Shown here in pieces: positions 22,003 through 32,445 of a stretch of DNA of 64,000 nucleotides. Under the pieces are notes generated by a model that worked only from the letters and a program-made list of their open reading frames with translations, was not told the origin of the DNA and ran no database searches. How positions within the stretch are numbered: the stretch's first letter is position 1; the number at the start of each line of letters is the position of its first letter. Position numbers and translations under genes: made by a program. Source of the DNA: Diphasiastrum complanatum (lineage: Eukaryota > Streptophyta > Lycopodiopsida > Lycopodiales > Lycopodiaceae); the NCBI GenBank assembly GCA_029204225.1, contig MU832032.1:26513-90512 (forward strand), in the 5' to 3' direction.

Positions 22003-23200
22003 TCATTGGCGGTCGTTGTCGTCCGTACGTCTGTTTGCTGCTCTGGTACATGGTGAACGTTCACACGTCTCGAGATTGTGACATAGGCTGCTATGGGCAG
22101 CCACCTGACAACCGCATTCGTTGCTTTGTGGTGCCTCTACAATCGTGAACGTTCTACAGAGCATGAAGCCTTGTCGCATAGTGACCGCAGCCATTGACCT
22201 ACGATTTGGTGCTTGGGTGATTCCTTGGCGGTGGCCTGGCGGTGCGGTTGCAGTTGTTGCCTGTGCAGGTTTCTCATGTATTTCTGCAGGTATTTGATCA
22301 CAAGCTAGAAACACTTTGTGGGTAGAAACTTCAAGTTTCTTCAGCTCCCTCTCAAATTGGGGTAGTCTTGTGATTCCCAGGCTTGCTCTTTGCCTTTCAA
22401 ACAATGTCGTTTCTAAGGGTTTAGTAAATATATCAACAACCATCTGCTGGGTTGGAATAAACATAGTTCTCAGCTTGTCTTCCTCAACCATGTCTCTGAA
22501 CAGGTGATACTGATCGAAATGTGCTTGTCCTTGAATGAAACACATGATCCTTTGTTAGGTGTATGGCAGAGGTGTTGTCCATGTAGATGATCAACGTCTC
22601 ATAAATGCTCTCTCCCAGTCCGTCAAGGAACTGTTTGACCATGTCAGTTCATTGGCCATCTTGGCGGTTGTGACGTATTTTGCTTCACAGGATGATTGTG
22701 CATGATAGTCTGCTTTTTACTCACCCATAGAGTGGCGGCATATGCTGCTATGGTGTAGCCTCCCGAAACACTCTTACAATCATCTTTCAACAATGCCTAG
22801 CTGGCGTCGCTATAGGACTTGACTTGAAATCTTGTTCCACGTGAATAATAGACTCCGTAGTCCTTTGTATGTTGCAAGTATTGTAAAACTCTCTTGGAGA
22901 TCTTCCAATGTATAGAACCTGGATTGATATTGAACTGACTTAATCTGAACTCTATATATGTAATGTCTGATCTTGTGTTGTCTTCCAAATACAAATTTAA
23001 CAAATCTATCAGCTTCTGTAAGGCTTCTGAGCATAGCTTCACATTCTTCGACGTTGTTCGGACAGTCTACATTGGTCAGTATTGTGCTTGGAATCATTGG
23101 AGTGCTCACTCCTTTGCATTTAGCCATCTGATAGTCATCAATGATCCGTTGAGTATACCTCGATTGGTGTAAATACAATCTGTCGTTCTCAAGGTCTCAA
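22003..23200 (-). pseudogene. Ty1/copia RT end and RNase H remnant
   Basis: RT end at 23190-23080 (RLYLHQSRYTQRI, CKGVSTPMIPS), then RNase H with YIEFRLSQFN, LQHTKDYGVYYSRG, a broken catalytic region near 22700, and the end DQYHLFRDMVEEDKL, VDIFTKPLE. At least three frame changes. The sequence below 22270 continues open to 22003 but is not RNase H. Confidence 0.85.
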
Positions 23201-23204
23201 TCGA

Positions 23205-23930
23205 TTGTCGGTGGACATAATTTCTATTTGCACAATGGCTTTTCTAGATCTATCCATGGTTGCAATATAGTGATAGGCGGATTCATCCACTTCCTAAGAT
23301 CTACATAAAACTTACAAATAAAAGTAAAGAGCATACACAAAAGGAAGAACACCAAGGCTTCCCAACTGGTGCTCGGAAACTAGACAACAAACTAACTAAG
23401 CTTGTTAAGGCTTACCCAACTAACAAGCATTTTAACTAGACTAGGGCTTGCTAAGACACCCAACTAGCAAACCGTTATTCTAATTCTATCTAACACCCAA
23501 AGGGAAATGATAGAAGAATTGCGGCTATCTAAGCATAAATCATAAAAGCATGCCACAAATAAATCCTATGAAATGGAGGCAAGAGCACCTTCCCTCAAGC
23601 TATTCACCTTCCAAAGGAAACACAAGGAAATAGCAAGATAATCACAAGATAAACAAGTAACACAATATCAACAGCTTCTAACTTAGAAACTTGATTCTCT
23701 AAACTTAGAACTTAAATTAACTCGGAATCTTTTATTTCTAAGCTTAAGTTTCCTAACTTAAGTTTCTAATCTTAAGCTTCCTAGTTTAGAATTTTAGAAT
23801 TTATTAAGCTTCTACTCATGGTCTTATAATACACATGTCATGGTAGAAGTTTATTAACAAGTACTCACTCATGGACTTAGAATACACATGTCACAGTGTT
23901 TTATTTCTTTTTATATTTTTGTTGCTAACA
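23205..23930 (-). repeat. LTR-like region starting TGTTAGC next to a polypurine tract
   Basis: On the minus strand the sequence begins TGTTAGCAAC right after a purine run and continues about 0.7 kb without coding potential. It contains two related pieces with AATACACATGTCA (near 23830 and 23890) and a block rich in TTAAGC/TTAAGTT. The far end near 23205 is approximate. Confidence 0.45.
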
Positions 23931-23934
23931 TTAT

Positions 23935-23944
23935 CCCCCTCCTT
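23935..23944 (-). promoter_or_regulatory. Polypurine tract
   Basis: AAGGAGGGGG on the minus strand, four bases before TGTTAGC. This is where plus-strand priming occurs in LTR retroelements. It marks the ORF at 24059-24646 as the last coding part of an LTR element. Confidence 0.55.
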
Positions 23945-24058
23945 ATTGGATTGGTGGTCCCACACCAATTGAAGCTTTTTCTTCATGGATCTTTGGAGCT
24001 TTCTAGAGGTGAGATTGTTGTTGGCGTGTTTGGTAGATCTTATTGTTGATCCCCTCCA

Positions 24059-24646
24059 TCATCTGCAATTGATGGTAGTCCCCGATCCTTTTAATTCTGC
24101 CAAAAATGCCACCAGGCCATAGTTATCCGCAAAATATTGAACGTTACGATCGGGGTTGCCATGGTGTTGTTGGTAGAAGATGCGACAATTTGTGATCATG
24201 TCGTCAGCCGAGTTGCTGATATTCACACCTGTCAACTTGGGCCAATAAATCTTGTTTTTAACCTTCATGGCAGCAAACAGCTCTCGGTGATCTATCGAAT
24301 AGTAATATGGATTGATACGCATATTATTATATACTGGTGCACCCAGATATTGTGCCATTAAGACTTTGCTTTGCATAAACAGTTGATGGCACCATGCTGG
24401 TTGTGGATCAAGGAGATTGACTGCTTTTTTATGGGTTTGGCAAACATCAAGGTTCAAAAGAATGTATCTGCCTCGCTCCTTGGGTTGAAACGTCTTGGCA
24501 AACTCTTCAGAGATCAACAGGTCCTTGCTAGGCACATTTGGAGTGATCATATGCCTTATTGAAGGTGCTTCAGCTGCCAAGGTATGTTCTTGTTGTGGAT
24601 CGGGTTGAGATGATTTTTGTTCAATTTGATAGGCAAAGTCATGCAC
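24059..24646 (-). CDS. Unrecognised 195-codon ORF just upstream of a PPT and LTR
   Basis: Open from a GTG at 24646, with an in-frame stop a little upstream, to a stop at 24059. I do not recognise the family. The N-terminal third is polar (QPDPQQEHTL). The rest is soluble and mixed, with YLGAPVYNNMR, YYYSIDHRELF and IYWPKLTGV, and no transmembrane stretch. It is followed by a PPT (23935-23944) and LTR-like sequence, so it is probably the 3'-most coding part of an LTR retroelement. Its upstream side is cut by a plus-strand copia LTR. It could be an extra (env-position) ORF or a shortened gag. Function unknown. Confidence 0.5.
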   Translation of the reverse strand: MHDFAYQIEQKSSQPDPQQEHTLAAEAPSIRHMITPNVPSKDLLISEEFAKTFQPKERGRYILLNLDVCQTHKKAVNLLDPQPAWCHQLFMQSKVLMAQYLGAPVYNNMRINPYYYSIDHRELFAAMKVKNKIYWPKLTGVNISNSADDMITNCRIFYQQHHGNPDRNVQYFADNYGLVAFLAELKGSGTTINCR

Positions 24647-24699
24647 AAGAAAGAAGGTTCATTCCGCTACTTCGATTTTGTCAAATTGTTTTCTCTCAT

Positions 24700-25034
24700 C
24701 TTAGCACCTCTTTCCAACATGATATTAGAGCGTATTCTTTAATATGCTATCAGAGTGATCTGTTATACTAGAGCTCTAATACTTGATATCTTTCACGATA
24801 TTAAATTGATATCATATTCTTTAGTTCATAGCATCAATTTCAGTATTAGAGAATTGATTTCCAATTGTAGCATAGTACGATATCTCTCTCTTAACGTCAT
24901 CGATACAATCGACAGACTAAAGTTCTAGATGGATTCTCAAAGTAAAGCCGGTCTTATCACAGACAGGAGAGTGGTTCCGCAATATTCTTGCTCTCTTCTC
25001 CATTCACGTTCTTCTATCTCCCTTGCCCCCATCA
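24700..25034 (+). repeat. Copia 5' LTR, probable
   Basis: Ends in CCCCCATCA at 25034, directly before a PBS. The last about 60 bases (ATATTC-TGCTCTCTTCTCC to CCATCA) match the LTR end of the minus-strand copy at 40690. The start is approximate. Confidence 0.6.
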
Positions 25035-25037
25035 GAT

Positions 25038-25049
25038 TGGTATCAGAGC
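25038..25049 (+). promoter_or_regulatory. Copia primer-binding site (tRNA-Met)
   Basis: TGGTATCAGAGC three bases after the LTR end, followed by the leader and gag ATG at 25101. Confidence 0.85.
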
Positions 25050-25100
25050 TTAGTTCAAATAAACCGAGAGATTAAGTTTGTTCTATTTGTATACTGTTAT

Positions 25101-25491
25101 CATGTCTCATATAGGTAGCTCTTCATCTTCATCACTTAGTGAAGCTAGAGTCATTGACAAGTTCAGTGGTTCTAACTTCTACATCTGGAAGTTAAAACTT
25201 AGAATGATGTTGATAGATAGAGATCTTTGGGATGTAGTAAAAGGTGCAGACCTGAAACCAGAAGATGGTGATCAAGCAAAGGCCTGGAGGATCAAAGACC
25301 AAAAGGCCCTAGCATGTATCACACTCAATCTAGCTGACTCCCAAATATCTCATGTTACCATGTGCAAAATCTCTAAGGAAGCACTGGACTTGTTACCAAG
25401 TCTTTATGAGACTCACGATGTAACCATGAGATTACTTCTTAGAAGGAAGTTCTTTACTCTTAGCCAAGTAAGTGCCATACAACTAAGCTAG
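25101..25491 (+). pseudogene. Ty1/copia gag, N-terminal part
   Basis: Starts MSHIGSSSSSS and contains VIDKFSGSNFYIWKLKLRMM and WDVVKGADLKPEDGD, the N-terminal gag domain of this copia family (DUF4219/UBN2 type). It is cut at about 25480 and no later domain follows. Its sister copy is on the minus strand at 40621-40325. Confidence 0.85.
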
Positions 25492-26726
25492 GTTGAACAG
25501 TATTGTTTGTCAAAAAATTTCATTTAATTTATCTTTTAGAAGAAAATTCAAGAGACTAGTTGCACTAGACTCAAAATTAGTAATTATAAACGTGTCTTGT
25601 ATTCGTCTCAGTGTATTCAATTAGTTTGTTTTATGTATTGCTGATCATCTCTAATATTGTGCTCCATCCATTGTCAACCGTCAAGGTGCACCAATGCAAA
25701 TGGCGAGTTCACGTTCTTAGCCTTCAGATGATGAGGCAGGACCATCACATATTGGATCAGAGGCATGACTATACTAGAGAATACCATGCCCATGTACACG
25801 ATGTAAGTATGCACTTACACTACGACGAGAGTGATGTATTACTATATCACACGTTCGCATGTATGGATAGAATGAGAGAGAGTCATTATTAGTGCGGCTC
25901 AAAGTCGGTTCTTTGGCGAGTTCTGATTTGCAAAGCACTTTGTATTGCTAAAAAACATGAGTGCATGCACCCTTATCATTTGGTGGTCTTCACGATTGGA
26001 GAGAATATTTCGTTGTTCTTGACTGTTGTTGCACTTCATGTATTGTGTAGGATGATGATTCGCATTCACATCCACATCCATTCTCACCATTCAAATGTAT
26101 CTCATAATGCATTTGGTAGATGAGGTGGCCTTTGTAGTTACATCATCTACTTGCATCAATTGCCTATTCTTAGTCCATCCTAGACTATTGCTATTGTGGT
26201 AATTCCCATGTTCTCTCACTAACATTGATCCATTTTTTTAATTCAGGCACTGTCCATAGCTGTTAGGTGTTTGTCTTGGAACAATTTATATAAACATTGA
26301 AAGGCTTTGTAAGACAAAGAGCAAGGTCTGAGGGTATCATGGCGGAAGGATGGCTAGTGCAAGTGTCCATGGTTTACATCACATAGTTCCTTGCTCATAG
26401 CGATCCTTCTATTTCTTGTCTTTGGGATAAGAAGGATGATGAGCGTGTTGTTGGGAAAGTTCCTCAAGGAAAAGGAGCGATCATGAGAATGAGTGAGTCC
26501 TTTAGGGAGAAGGTAATAAGTTTTGCATTCTTAATAGCAAGGAAATACAAAAGTGGATTTCACTATATGAAGAGGCCAAGGCTCGTAGACAAACTGCTCG
26601 AGCCACCTTCAGGAGAGGGCATAGAAGACAACCATATCCACCTGACCTCGCCCTTCTACCCAAGGACATGATGCTTGCTTGGCTGCGTGATGCCCTTAGA
26701 GAAGCTTTGGCAAACAACCAGGAAGT

Positions 26727-26787
<61 letters not shown>

Positions 26788-26985
26788 CAAGGGGGTGCGA
26801 TTTACATGTAAGCTATGATGATCATCATTCACATGTTAATTAAAACATTTGTACGTGCAATTTTGTACATGTTTGTTGTATCCCTAACACATTTAGTTCT
26901 ATTTTATTTAGTACAAAAAATACAATGCATTATGGACGCATGGACGACACTTTCGTACGAAGGGCATTGACAAACATAGAAACAC
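25492..26985. other. No gene recognised; GA microsatellite at 26731-26782
   Basis: Short open frames at 25611-25892 and 26483-26671 lack known domains. Given the CACTA transposase end that follows, part of this may be decayed CACTA sequence; that is a guess. Confidence 0.4.
26731..26782. repeat. GA microsatellite
   Basis: 26 GA units, uninterrupted. Confidence 0.95.
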
Positions 26986-26989
26986 GTAC

Positions 26990-27525
26990 AAATGTGGAGT
27001 CATGGCAAATTCTACCCAAGAGAGTCGAGCAAGCACGATGGACACCAATTAATTACTCTCTTCTCAACTTGATTATTGTGGGACAATCAATGACATCCTC
27101 GAAGTTGGATTTAGGCAATTCAGCTTTTTCATATTTGATGTCAAATGGTTCAAAGTTATTTGCAATGGTCCCAATGCAACTGTCAGGAAAGATGAGAATG
27201 GTTATTATTCCATTGACTCTACCAAGCTTTGGACAGATCAAAGTGATACATTTATTTTTCCTCAACAATGTGAGCAAGTACATTTCTTCTATGTCTTCAA
27301 GATGTCTATGCTCTTTTGCTGTCAATCAATCGATTTTCAGTATATTGCAAAATGTATATTGTGTGTAATACCCAAGCAACTGTAACATAGCTATGGATAC
27401 TAACTACGAATCAACATTTATGGTAACATCAATCAATTACAGGTGGTCTTTCACCCCGATCATTCAGATACCAGATGGTGGTACGTGATTCAAGTTGCTC
27501 CTCAAAGTAAAAGAATTTTCTAAGA
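26990..27525 (+). pseudogene. 3' end of a CACTA (En/Spm, TNP2-type) transposase, DUF4216-like
   Basis: After a frameshift near 27070 the plus strand reads YCGTINDILEVGFR, VKWFKVICNGPNA, GYYSIDSTKLW and FPQQCEQ. This is the order and spacing of the DUF4216 region at the end of plant CACTA transposases (DVKWF, SIDSTKLW, QVFF). The reading stops at CEQ and resumes 165 bases later with VVFHPDHSDTRWWYVIQV. The gap starts GTACAT (27278) and ends TTACAG (27442), so it looks like an intron. The N-terminal TNP2 catalytic part is absent from the window. Confidence 0.7.
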
Positions 27526-28167
27526 TAGAGTTGTTGTTGTAAAGCTACCTTTACGAGCTTTACTTCCGGCGCCATCGGCGCCAGCTATGTCCCCGGCGCC
27601 AGCAGCGCCCCTGCTGCTCCCGGCGCCACTGTGACCAGAATCCAGCCGGCGCCAAGTTCCTATGGCTGAAAATCTTTGATCGGTTCTAGCGGAGTCCAGA
27701 GAGCTCAGATCGATGTCCAATCACCTCACACGATCTAGGCATGATTAAAGGAAGCCTGGGGATCAATAAAATCTAGAGAGAGAAAATGACTTTCTAGAAA
27801 GAGAAAATCCTAGAGAGAGAAAAACGTGCTTTACCAGCTTGGGTAGAGTGCTTGGTATGAGGGGGGGTGCCGAATCACACCAATACTATAGGGGAGTGCG
27901 GGTTGCGACTCAGGACGAGCTCCAACCAAGTCTCAGCCTCCCTTGCTGGAATGTTGTCATGGCTCTCGCCTTGGCATGCTAGCGCCCCAGAGACTAGGGT
28001 CGGTCACACACTTGAAATGTAACCTTCTCAGATTTATAAATAAAGTGGGATTTTTCTCAAACTGACTCTGGTTACCTTCTGGGTTTCAGTGTTCTGTAAA
28101 AGCGCCAGTTGTAAGGCCGCTTTCAAAATTTTTAACTTGGCACATAGCTGAGGGTCGTATCCCGGGA

Positions 28168-28243
28168 CGCCAGCGGTATGCCGTCGGGACCATTCGGTCC
28201 ATGGCGCCAGTGGTATGCTGTCGGGACCATTTGGTCCAGGAAC
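28168..28243. repeat. Two tandem copies of a 36-37-bp unit
   Basis: CGCCAG-GGTATG followed by CGTCGGGACCATT-GGTCCA is present twice in a row with three or four differences. Confidence 0.8.
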
Positions 28244-28429
28244 TGGTTGTTTCCATATCTGTCGCGGCTTGTGGTTCTGAGTGTTCCTTGCATGAATGTG
28301 AATGGGTTAAGCTCTTGGGGAACGGGCTCTAACCTGTCGGTTGAGTTGGATGGCTTGCTTGGGTGGATGTTACCTGTTTATGGCTGTCCAGTCTGGCGTG
28401 GCGCCAGGTTGGCTTCCAGCACTCGTGAC

Positions 28430-28680
28430 GAAGCTTTCAGTTGGTTAAGTCTGATGTAAGTCAGACCGCTTGCTTGGAATGGATGTTACTCGTTTGTAAC
28501 GAAGCTTCGAGTTGGTTAAGTTTGATGTATGTCGAGCGGCTTGCTTGGAGGGAAGTCACCCACATCAGGACCCCCGATCTGGCATGGCGCCAGGTTGGAT
28601 CTCAATGTTGGTTTTCGGAACTTCAAGTTGGTTAAGTCTGATCGTTGTTGGCGAGTTGGCTGCTTGTATGTCAAGTGGGT
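28430..28680. repeat. Degenerate tandem repeat of about 71 bp
   Basis: CGAAGCTT-AGTTGGTTAAGT occurs at about 28431 and 28502, and an ACTTCAAGTTGGTTAAGT variant at about 28619, each followed by a GCTTGCTTGGA or GCTGCTTGTA string. Confidence 0.65.
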
Positions 28681-28764
28681 TTGGATGGCAAGAGTTGAAG
28701 GCTGGGAAGCTAAGTCGTGGTTCCCGGCTCCCTTTGGGATGCCTGCGCTACAGATGTCGTGGAG

Positions 28765-29092
28765 GACATGTGGCTGTGCCAACTGATGCACCTCATGAAC
28801 AAGATCATGATGATGGATTCGATGACACATTTTCGGAGGATGATCATATGCAAGCTTCACAAGCTAATGATGATGTTGAGCATGATGCATCATCATCGGA
28901 TGGATCGACGACACATGACACACCTTCTCGATCTCACTCGTTGTCACCGTCGCCATTAGCTTTTGAAGATTAGCTTATTAATGATGAAGTTATAGGAGAT
29001 ATTTGGGTAGAATTAGAGATAGACTCATTTGGTTTGGTGGATTTGTCGCATGATGATGCGGCAAATGATAAGAATGAACCACCAAATGAATA
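28765..29092 (+). pseudogene. Acidic C-terminal tail, probably of the CACTA transposase
   Basis: Reads PTDAPHEQDHDDGFDDTF and then a Ser/His/Asp-rich stretch to a stop at 28973, and continues in frame to 29092. It fits the position of a transposase C-terminal extension after DUF4216, but homology is not recognised. Confidence 0.35.
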
Positions 29093-30620
29093 AGTGAGAC
29101 AGTACAATGTATTTTAACTCATTGTAATTTTAATCATATTGCTCACAGATGCGATTACACTTTGTTGATTGACTAGTTGACATCAAACAAGAAGTCGACA
29201 GATGTGAGTACACAATTTGTGGTCATCATTTTTTTGTGATACATAAATTTCTTTATTCACTTGTGCATATGGCAACCAATGTTGATAGAAAATGGAATTG
29301 AATGTGTTGATAGGTAACAAATTCCGAAAGGGAGATCCATTTATATTATGTTTTATACCGTGGTTTATACAAAGGGGCCTTTTTTTTTTTTTTCCATCAA
29401 TCTCGGTATTACCCTCGGTTAGCAGAGTGTCATGGAATGCCTCTTACCACCTTGACCCTCTTTATAGACCTCTTTATAACCCTCTACATATGCCTCTCTA
29501 TAACCCTCTCTATAAATGTTTCAAAAACAAGTTCAAATTTGGCTAGACCCATCACATTATCAATATGGGTTAATCTCTTGTAAAGATGAGGGTGAATATA
29601 TATAGTGAAGGATTACTCTTTTTAGCTTTTGATTATAATGGAAGAATCTTGTCAAGCAAGAGAATACAATCGATCACACTTAGGCATTCAAGGTAGTGTT
29701 GCAAGTTGTTTTTTTCATGTTATACAATGAAAGAGCTCATTCAATCTTGTGGAATGAGAATTCTAAAAAAATATCTTATTCTCTTATTATCAATAGAGGA
29801 TATAAAAGGTTCATATTCTTGCATTTGGATAGTTGCATGGATTTTAAGGGTGCTTACATCGAGAAAGTAGACCAATGTGGTACAATTGATGCCAACACAA
29901 GAAGCGGAGTTATATTAAGGCAATGTACATAGATAGGCACAACACAATAAAGAAAAAAAACTTTGCTCTCGCTAATCATAACAAGGAATGGATGGAAGAA
30001 TTAAAATTAATAAATCTCTCGCTTTCATTATTGAAAGATGGGAAAGCCTATCAATGCACAAAAAGATGAAAGTATAGAATGATAATTCCGAATGGCAAAA
30101 AATAATTAAGCTAACATAGATCATTCTGAGATAGCAGAATAGTGCTTGATATAAGTCACTAACTAGATTAGTGTCATCAATAGGTAATGCAGGAAGCTTT
30201 GAAACAACTGCTCTTGCAAATTCAGCCCTAACGTTTCACAATAAGCTCTGTACATAAGCACAAAAAATCATTAAAGTTTTTGTGAAAGACATCCATACGT
30301 TTCCAAAGCAAAGGGAATGAAATATTCACTAGAAAAATGATCCTTATAATCTTGCTCTTTCTCTTGAGTTGTGTGGGAATAAAAGTATTTATAGCAGGAA
30401 GACACTCAACCCTCTCGCAATTGTGGCCTTGAGATTTTGATCATAATAATAGAGAGGATTTGAGGGATGGAAGCTCTAATCATATTCAAAAGTTTTAAAA
30501 AATTAAGCTGCTTGTTTAAATATAGAGTAGGAGGTCCCCTCGTTCTCTCACAGACCACTCTCCAATGCCCAATGTAGATCACAGGTCTATCTCCACCAAT
30601 AACAACAAATATCATGATGC
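29093..30620. other. No gene recognised; short CCTCTMTATA array at about 29455-29520
   Basis: AT-rich. About five imperfect 12-15-base units of CCTCT-TATA-ACC type give a false LYNPLY peptide repeat. Nothing else stands out. Confidence 0.45.
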
Positions 30621-30639
30621 TTCTACCTTAAAAATGAAA

Positions 30640-31200
30640 GTCAGTCAATAAAAGGACATTAGGCCTTTTTTGCGGGACTTTTAATGTCGTAGGGCCTAAA
30701 TGTCAAGTTAGTGAATAAAGTTGGGTTTCCCTCCAATGAGGCAGAAATGAACCAATAGGATTCAGAGGCCAGGGTCCTCCTCTCTACTATAAAAAGGGAC
30801 CAACTCAAGTTCCTACACATGTTCATTTCCTCATTTCGATAAAGCAGATTGGTTCTCTTCAAAAATTGATTGATGAATGTCCTTGATCTCTATCACTTTT
30901 CCTCCATCTCTCATGATTTCTTTGGATTTTGCTAATTGTTGGATCTGATTGTTATTGGAATTGTATGTTATTATACTTTTTATGAGAGAGAAAGGGAGAG
31001 AGAAAGAGTAAGCTATCTTTGTTGTGGATACATAGTGTTAATGGATCATAGTGTTAATGGATGTAGTGTTAATGTTTAGGGTTAACGGATGTTAGAGTTA
31101 GATGTGGATCTTCCATGAAATCTGAACTATACTATCGCTCTCATGGGAACAAATCTACGCGTGACAACTAACTTTGTCTCTTTGATGCTAGATTGACTAG
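30640..31200 (+). repeat. Tat-type 5' LTR, probable
   Basis: Shares a string of ordered blocks with 41290-41775 (AATAAAAGGAC, TCAAGTTAGT, a TATAAAAAGGG or TATATATAATG promoter-like string, GAGAGAAAG-GAGAGAG, GGTTAATGGATC, CTCTCATGGGA). It is followed by a PBS. Ends are approximate. Confidence 0.6.
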
Positions 31201-31242
31201 ATCTTGGATTCAAGTTAGGCAAGGAAAGGAACCCACTACAAT

Positions 31243-31262
31243 TTTGCCACCGTCACTGGGGA
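31243..31262 (+). promoter_or_regulatory. Primer-binding site of Tat/Athila type (tRNA-Asp-like), decayed
   Basis: TTTGCCACCGTCACTGGGGA resembles the TTTGGCGCCGT-CC-GGGGA string that follows the LTR of plant Athila/Tat elements. About three mismatches by eye. Confidence 0.55.
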
Positions 31263-31559
31263 GCTACGCCAATTTTCCAGTTTGCAGCATGATTGTTGGA
31301 TGGTTAGCTTGCATTAGGCATCTTGTCGTGGCATGAATAGTGTTAGATCTGCATTTAGGATTAGTTTGGGAGTGATTTTGCTTGAATTGAGTGGATTTGC
31401 TTGTTTGAAATCTAATCTGATTGTAGAACATGGAAAGCTATTCAGATCACCAATCTTAAGATCCAATTGGATCTGAGATATCAGAAAAAACAACAAAAAT
31501 CGTCAAATCTGCCAGATTTTGGTCAAAAAGAGGCAAAAATCATCATCAGAGCTGATAAC

Positions 31560-32240
31560 TTTTTGTCCTCTATCTGGAAACTTTTGCCGAGATGTAGACA
31601 CCTTCAATTTTGATCACAGAACCTTTAGTTTGAAGGGTGAAGATTAATTCCCAGCAGATTTTCAGAAACGTCAGAAAAACCGTCAAAAAACACCAAAAAA
31701 TCAAACCCTAAAAATACAAATAAAGAACCTTTGCTCGATTTACTATGCATAGGTGTGATTTAGATCTATCTACTGCCAGGTCGACGAAGAATAATACCAA
31801 AAATAAAAGGGTTTTCAGAAGATTAGTGTCATATTGTCATTTTTTTGTCCAAAAAGTCATTTTTTTTGCAAAAATACCAGTATTACTCTTGAACCTTCGC
31901 CAAAACCTTCGTCGAGCTTCCAAAACATTCTATTTATAGTAAAATACTATTTTTGAGTTCGGTGAAGATTCTTCTTGTCCAGATCATAGAAAATCTTGAT
32001 TTTTACCCTCGCCAAACTACAGAAACTGTATTTTCTTGTGTCAGAAACCTTCATCCGATTTTCCATAGTTTTATCAGTGTTAGATCTTGCATCTGAGAGT
32101 TCGACGAACGTTATTTTTTCAGAAATTGTCAAAAAAGTTGATCAGAGAGTTTTTTTTTTTCCAAAATAGCACTATCGAATCTTCGCCGGGCCAACCTTCG
32201 CCAATATTATTTTTAGGTTCTGATTTTCCAGATCAAGTCT
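31560..32240. repeat. CCTTCGCC motif array, 5' leader of the Tat-type element
   Basis: ACCTTCGCC and close variants occur at about 31581, 31892, 31904, 32005, 32044, 32179 and 32193. The motif and its extension GAG are repeated again at 37220-37556 in the 3' noncoding part of the same element. Confidence 0.65.
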
Positions 32241-32445
32241 CTGTCAAAATTTGGATCAAATCTGATATATTCTGATTTGAGTTCTGAGAAATTTATCATT
32301 TTTGATGATCGAAATTCGAAATCTTTTTTACGATATAGAAACAGATTATTGAAAAGTAGAATAGATCATGCAGATCTGATCTGAGATAGTTTTGATTGAA
32401 AAATCTAGATCCAATCTCATTGTCTGCTTGATCTGAATTTGTAAA

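Larger units (their letters stand above)
27530..28760. other. 1.2-kb segment interrupting the CACTA remnant
   Basis: CACTA-like coding stops at about 27520, and an acidic, CACTA-tail-like frame resumes near 28765. The segment between has a cluster of GGCGCC palindromes (27566-27655), a TTTATAAATAAAG string near 28035 and short duplications. It could be a solo LTR or another insertion. No target duplication was found. Confidence 0.4.

Noticed and set aside
25611-26671. Possible CACTA ORF1 (short frames at 25611-25892 and 26483-26671)
   Set aside because: No motif of known CACTA ORF1 proteins could be recognised; left as unassigned sequence.
27520-27720. Minus-strand Gly/Ala-rich 66-codon frame over the GGCGCC cluster
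   Set aside because: Short, no domain, explained by base composition of the G/C-rich insertion.
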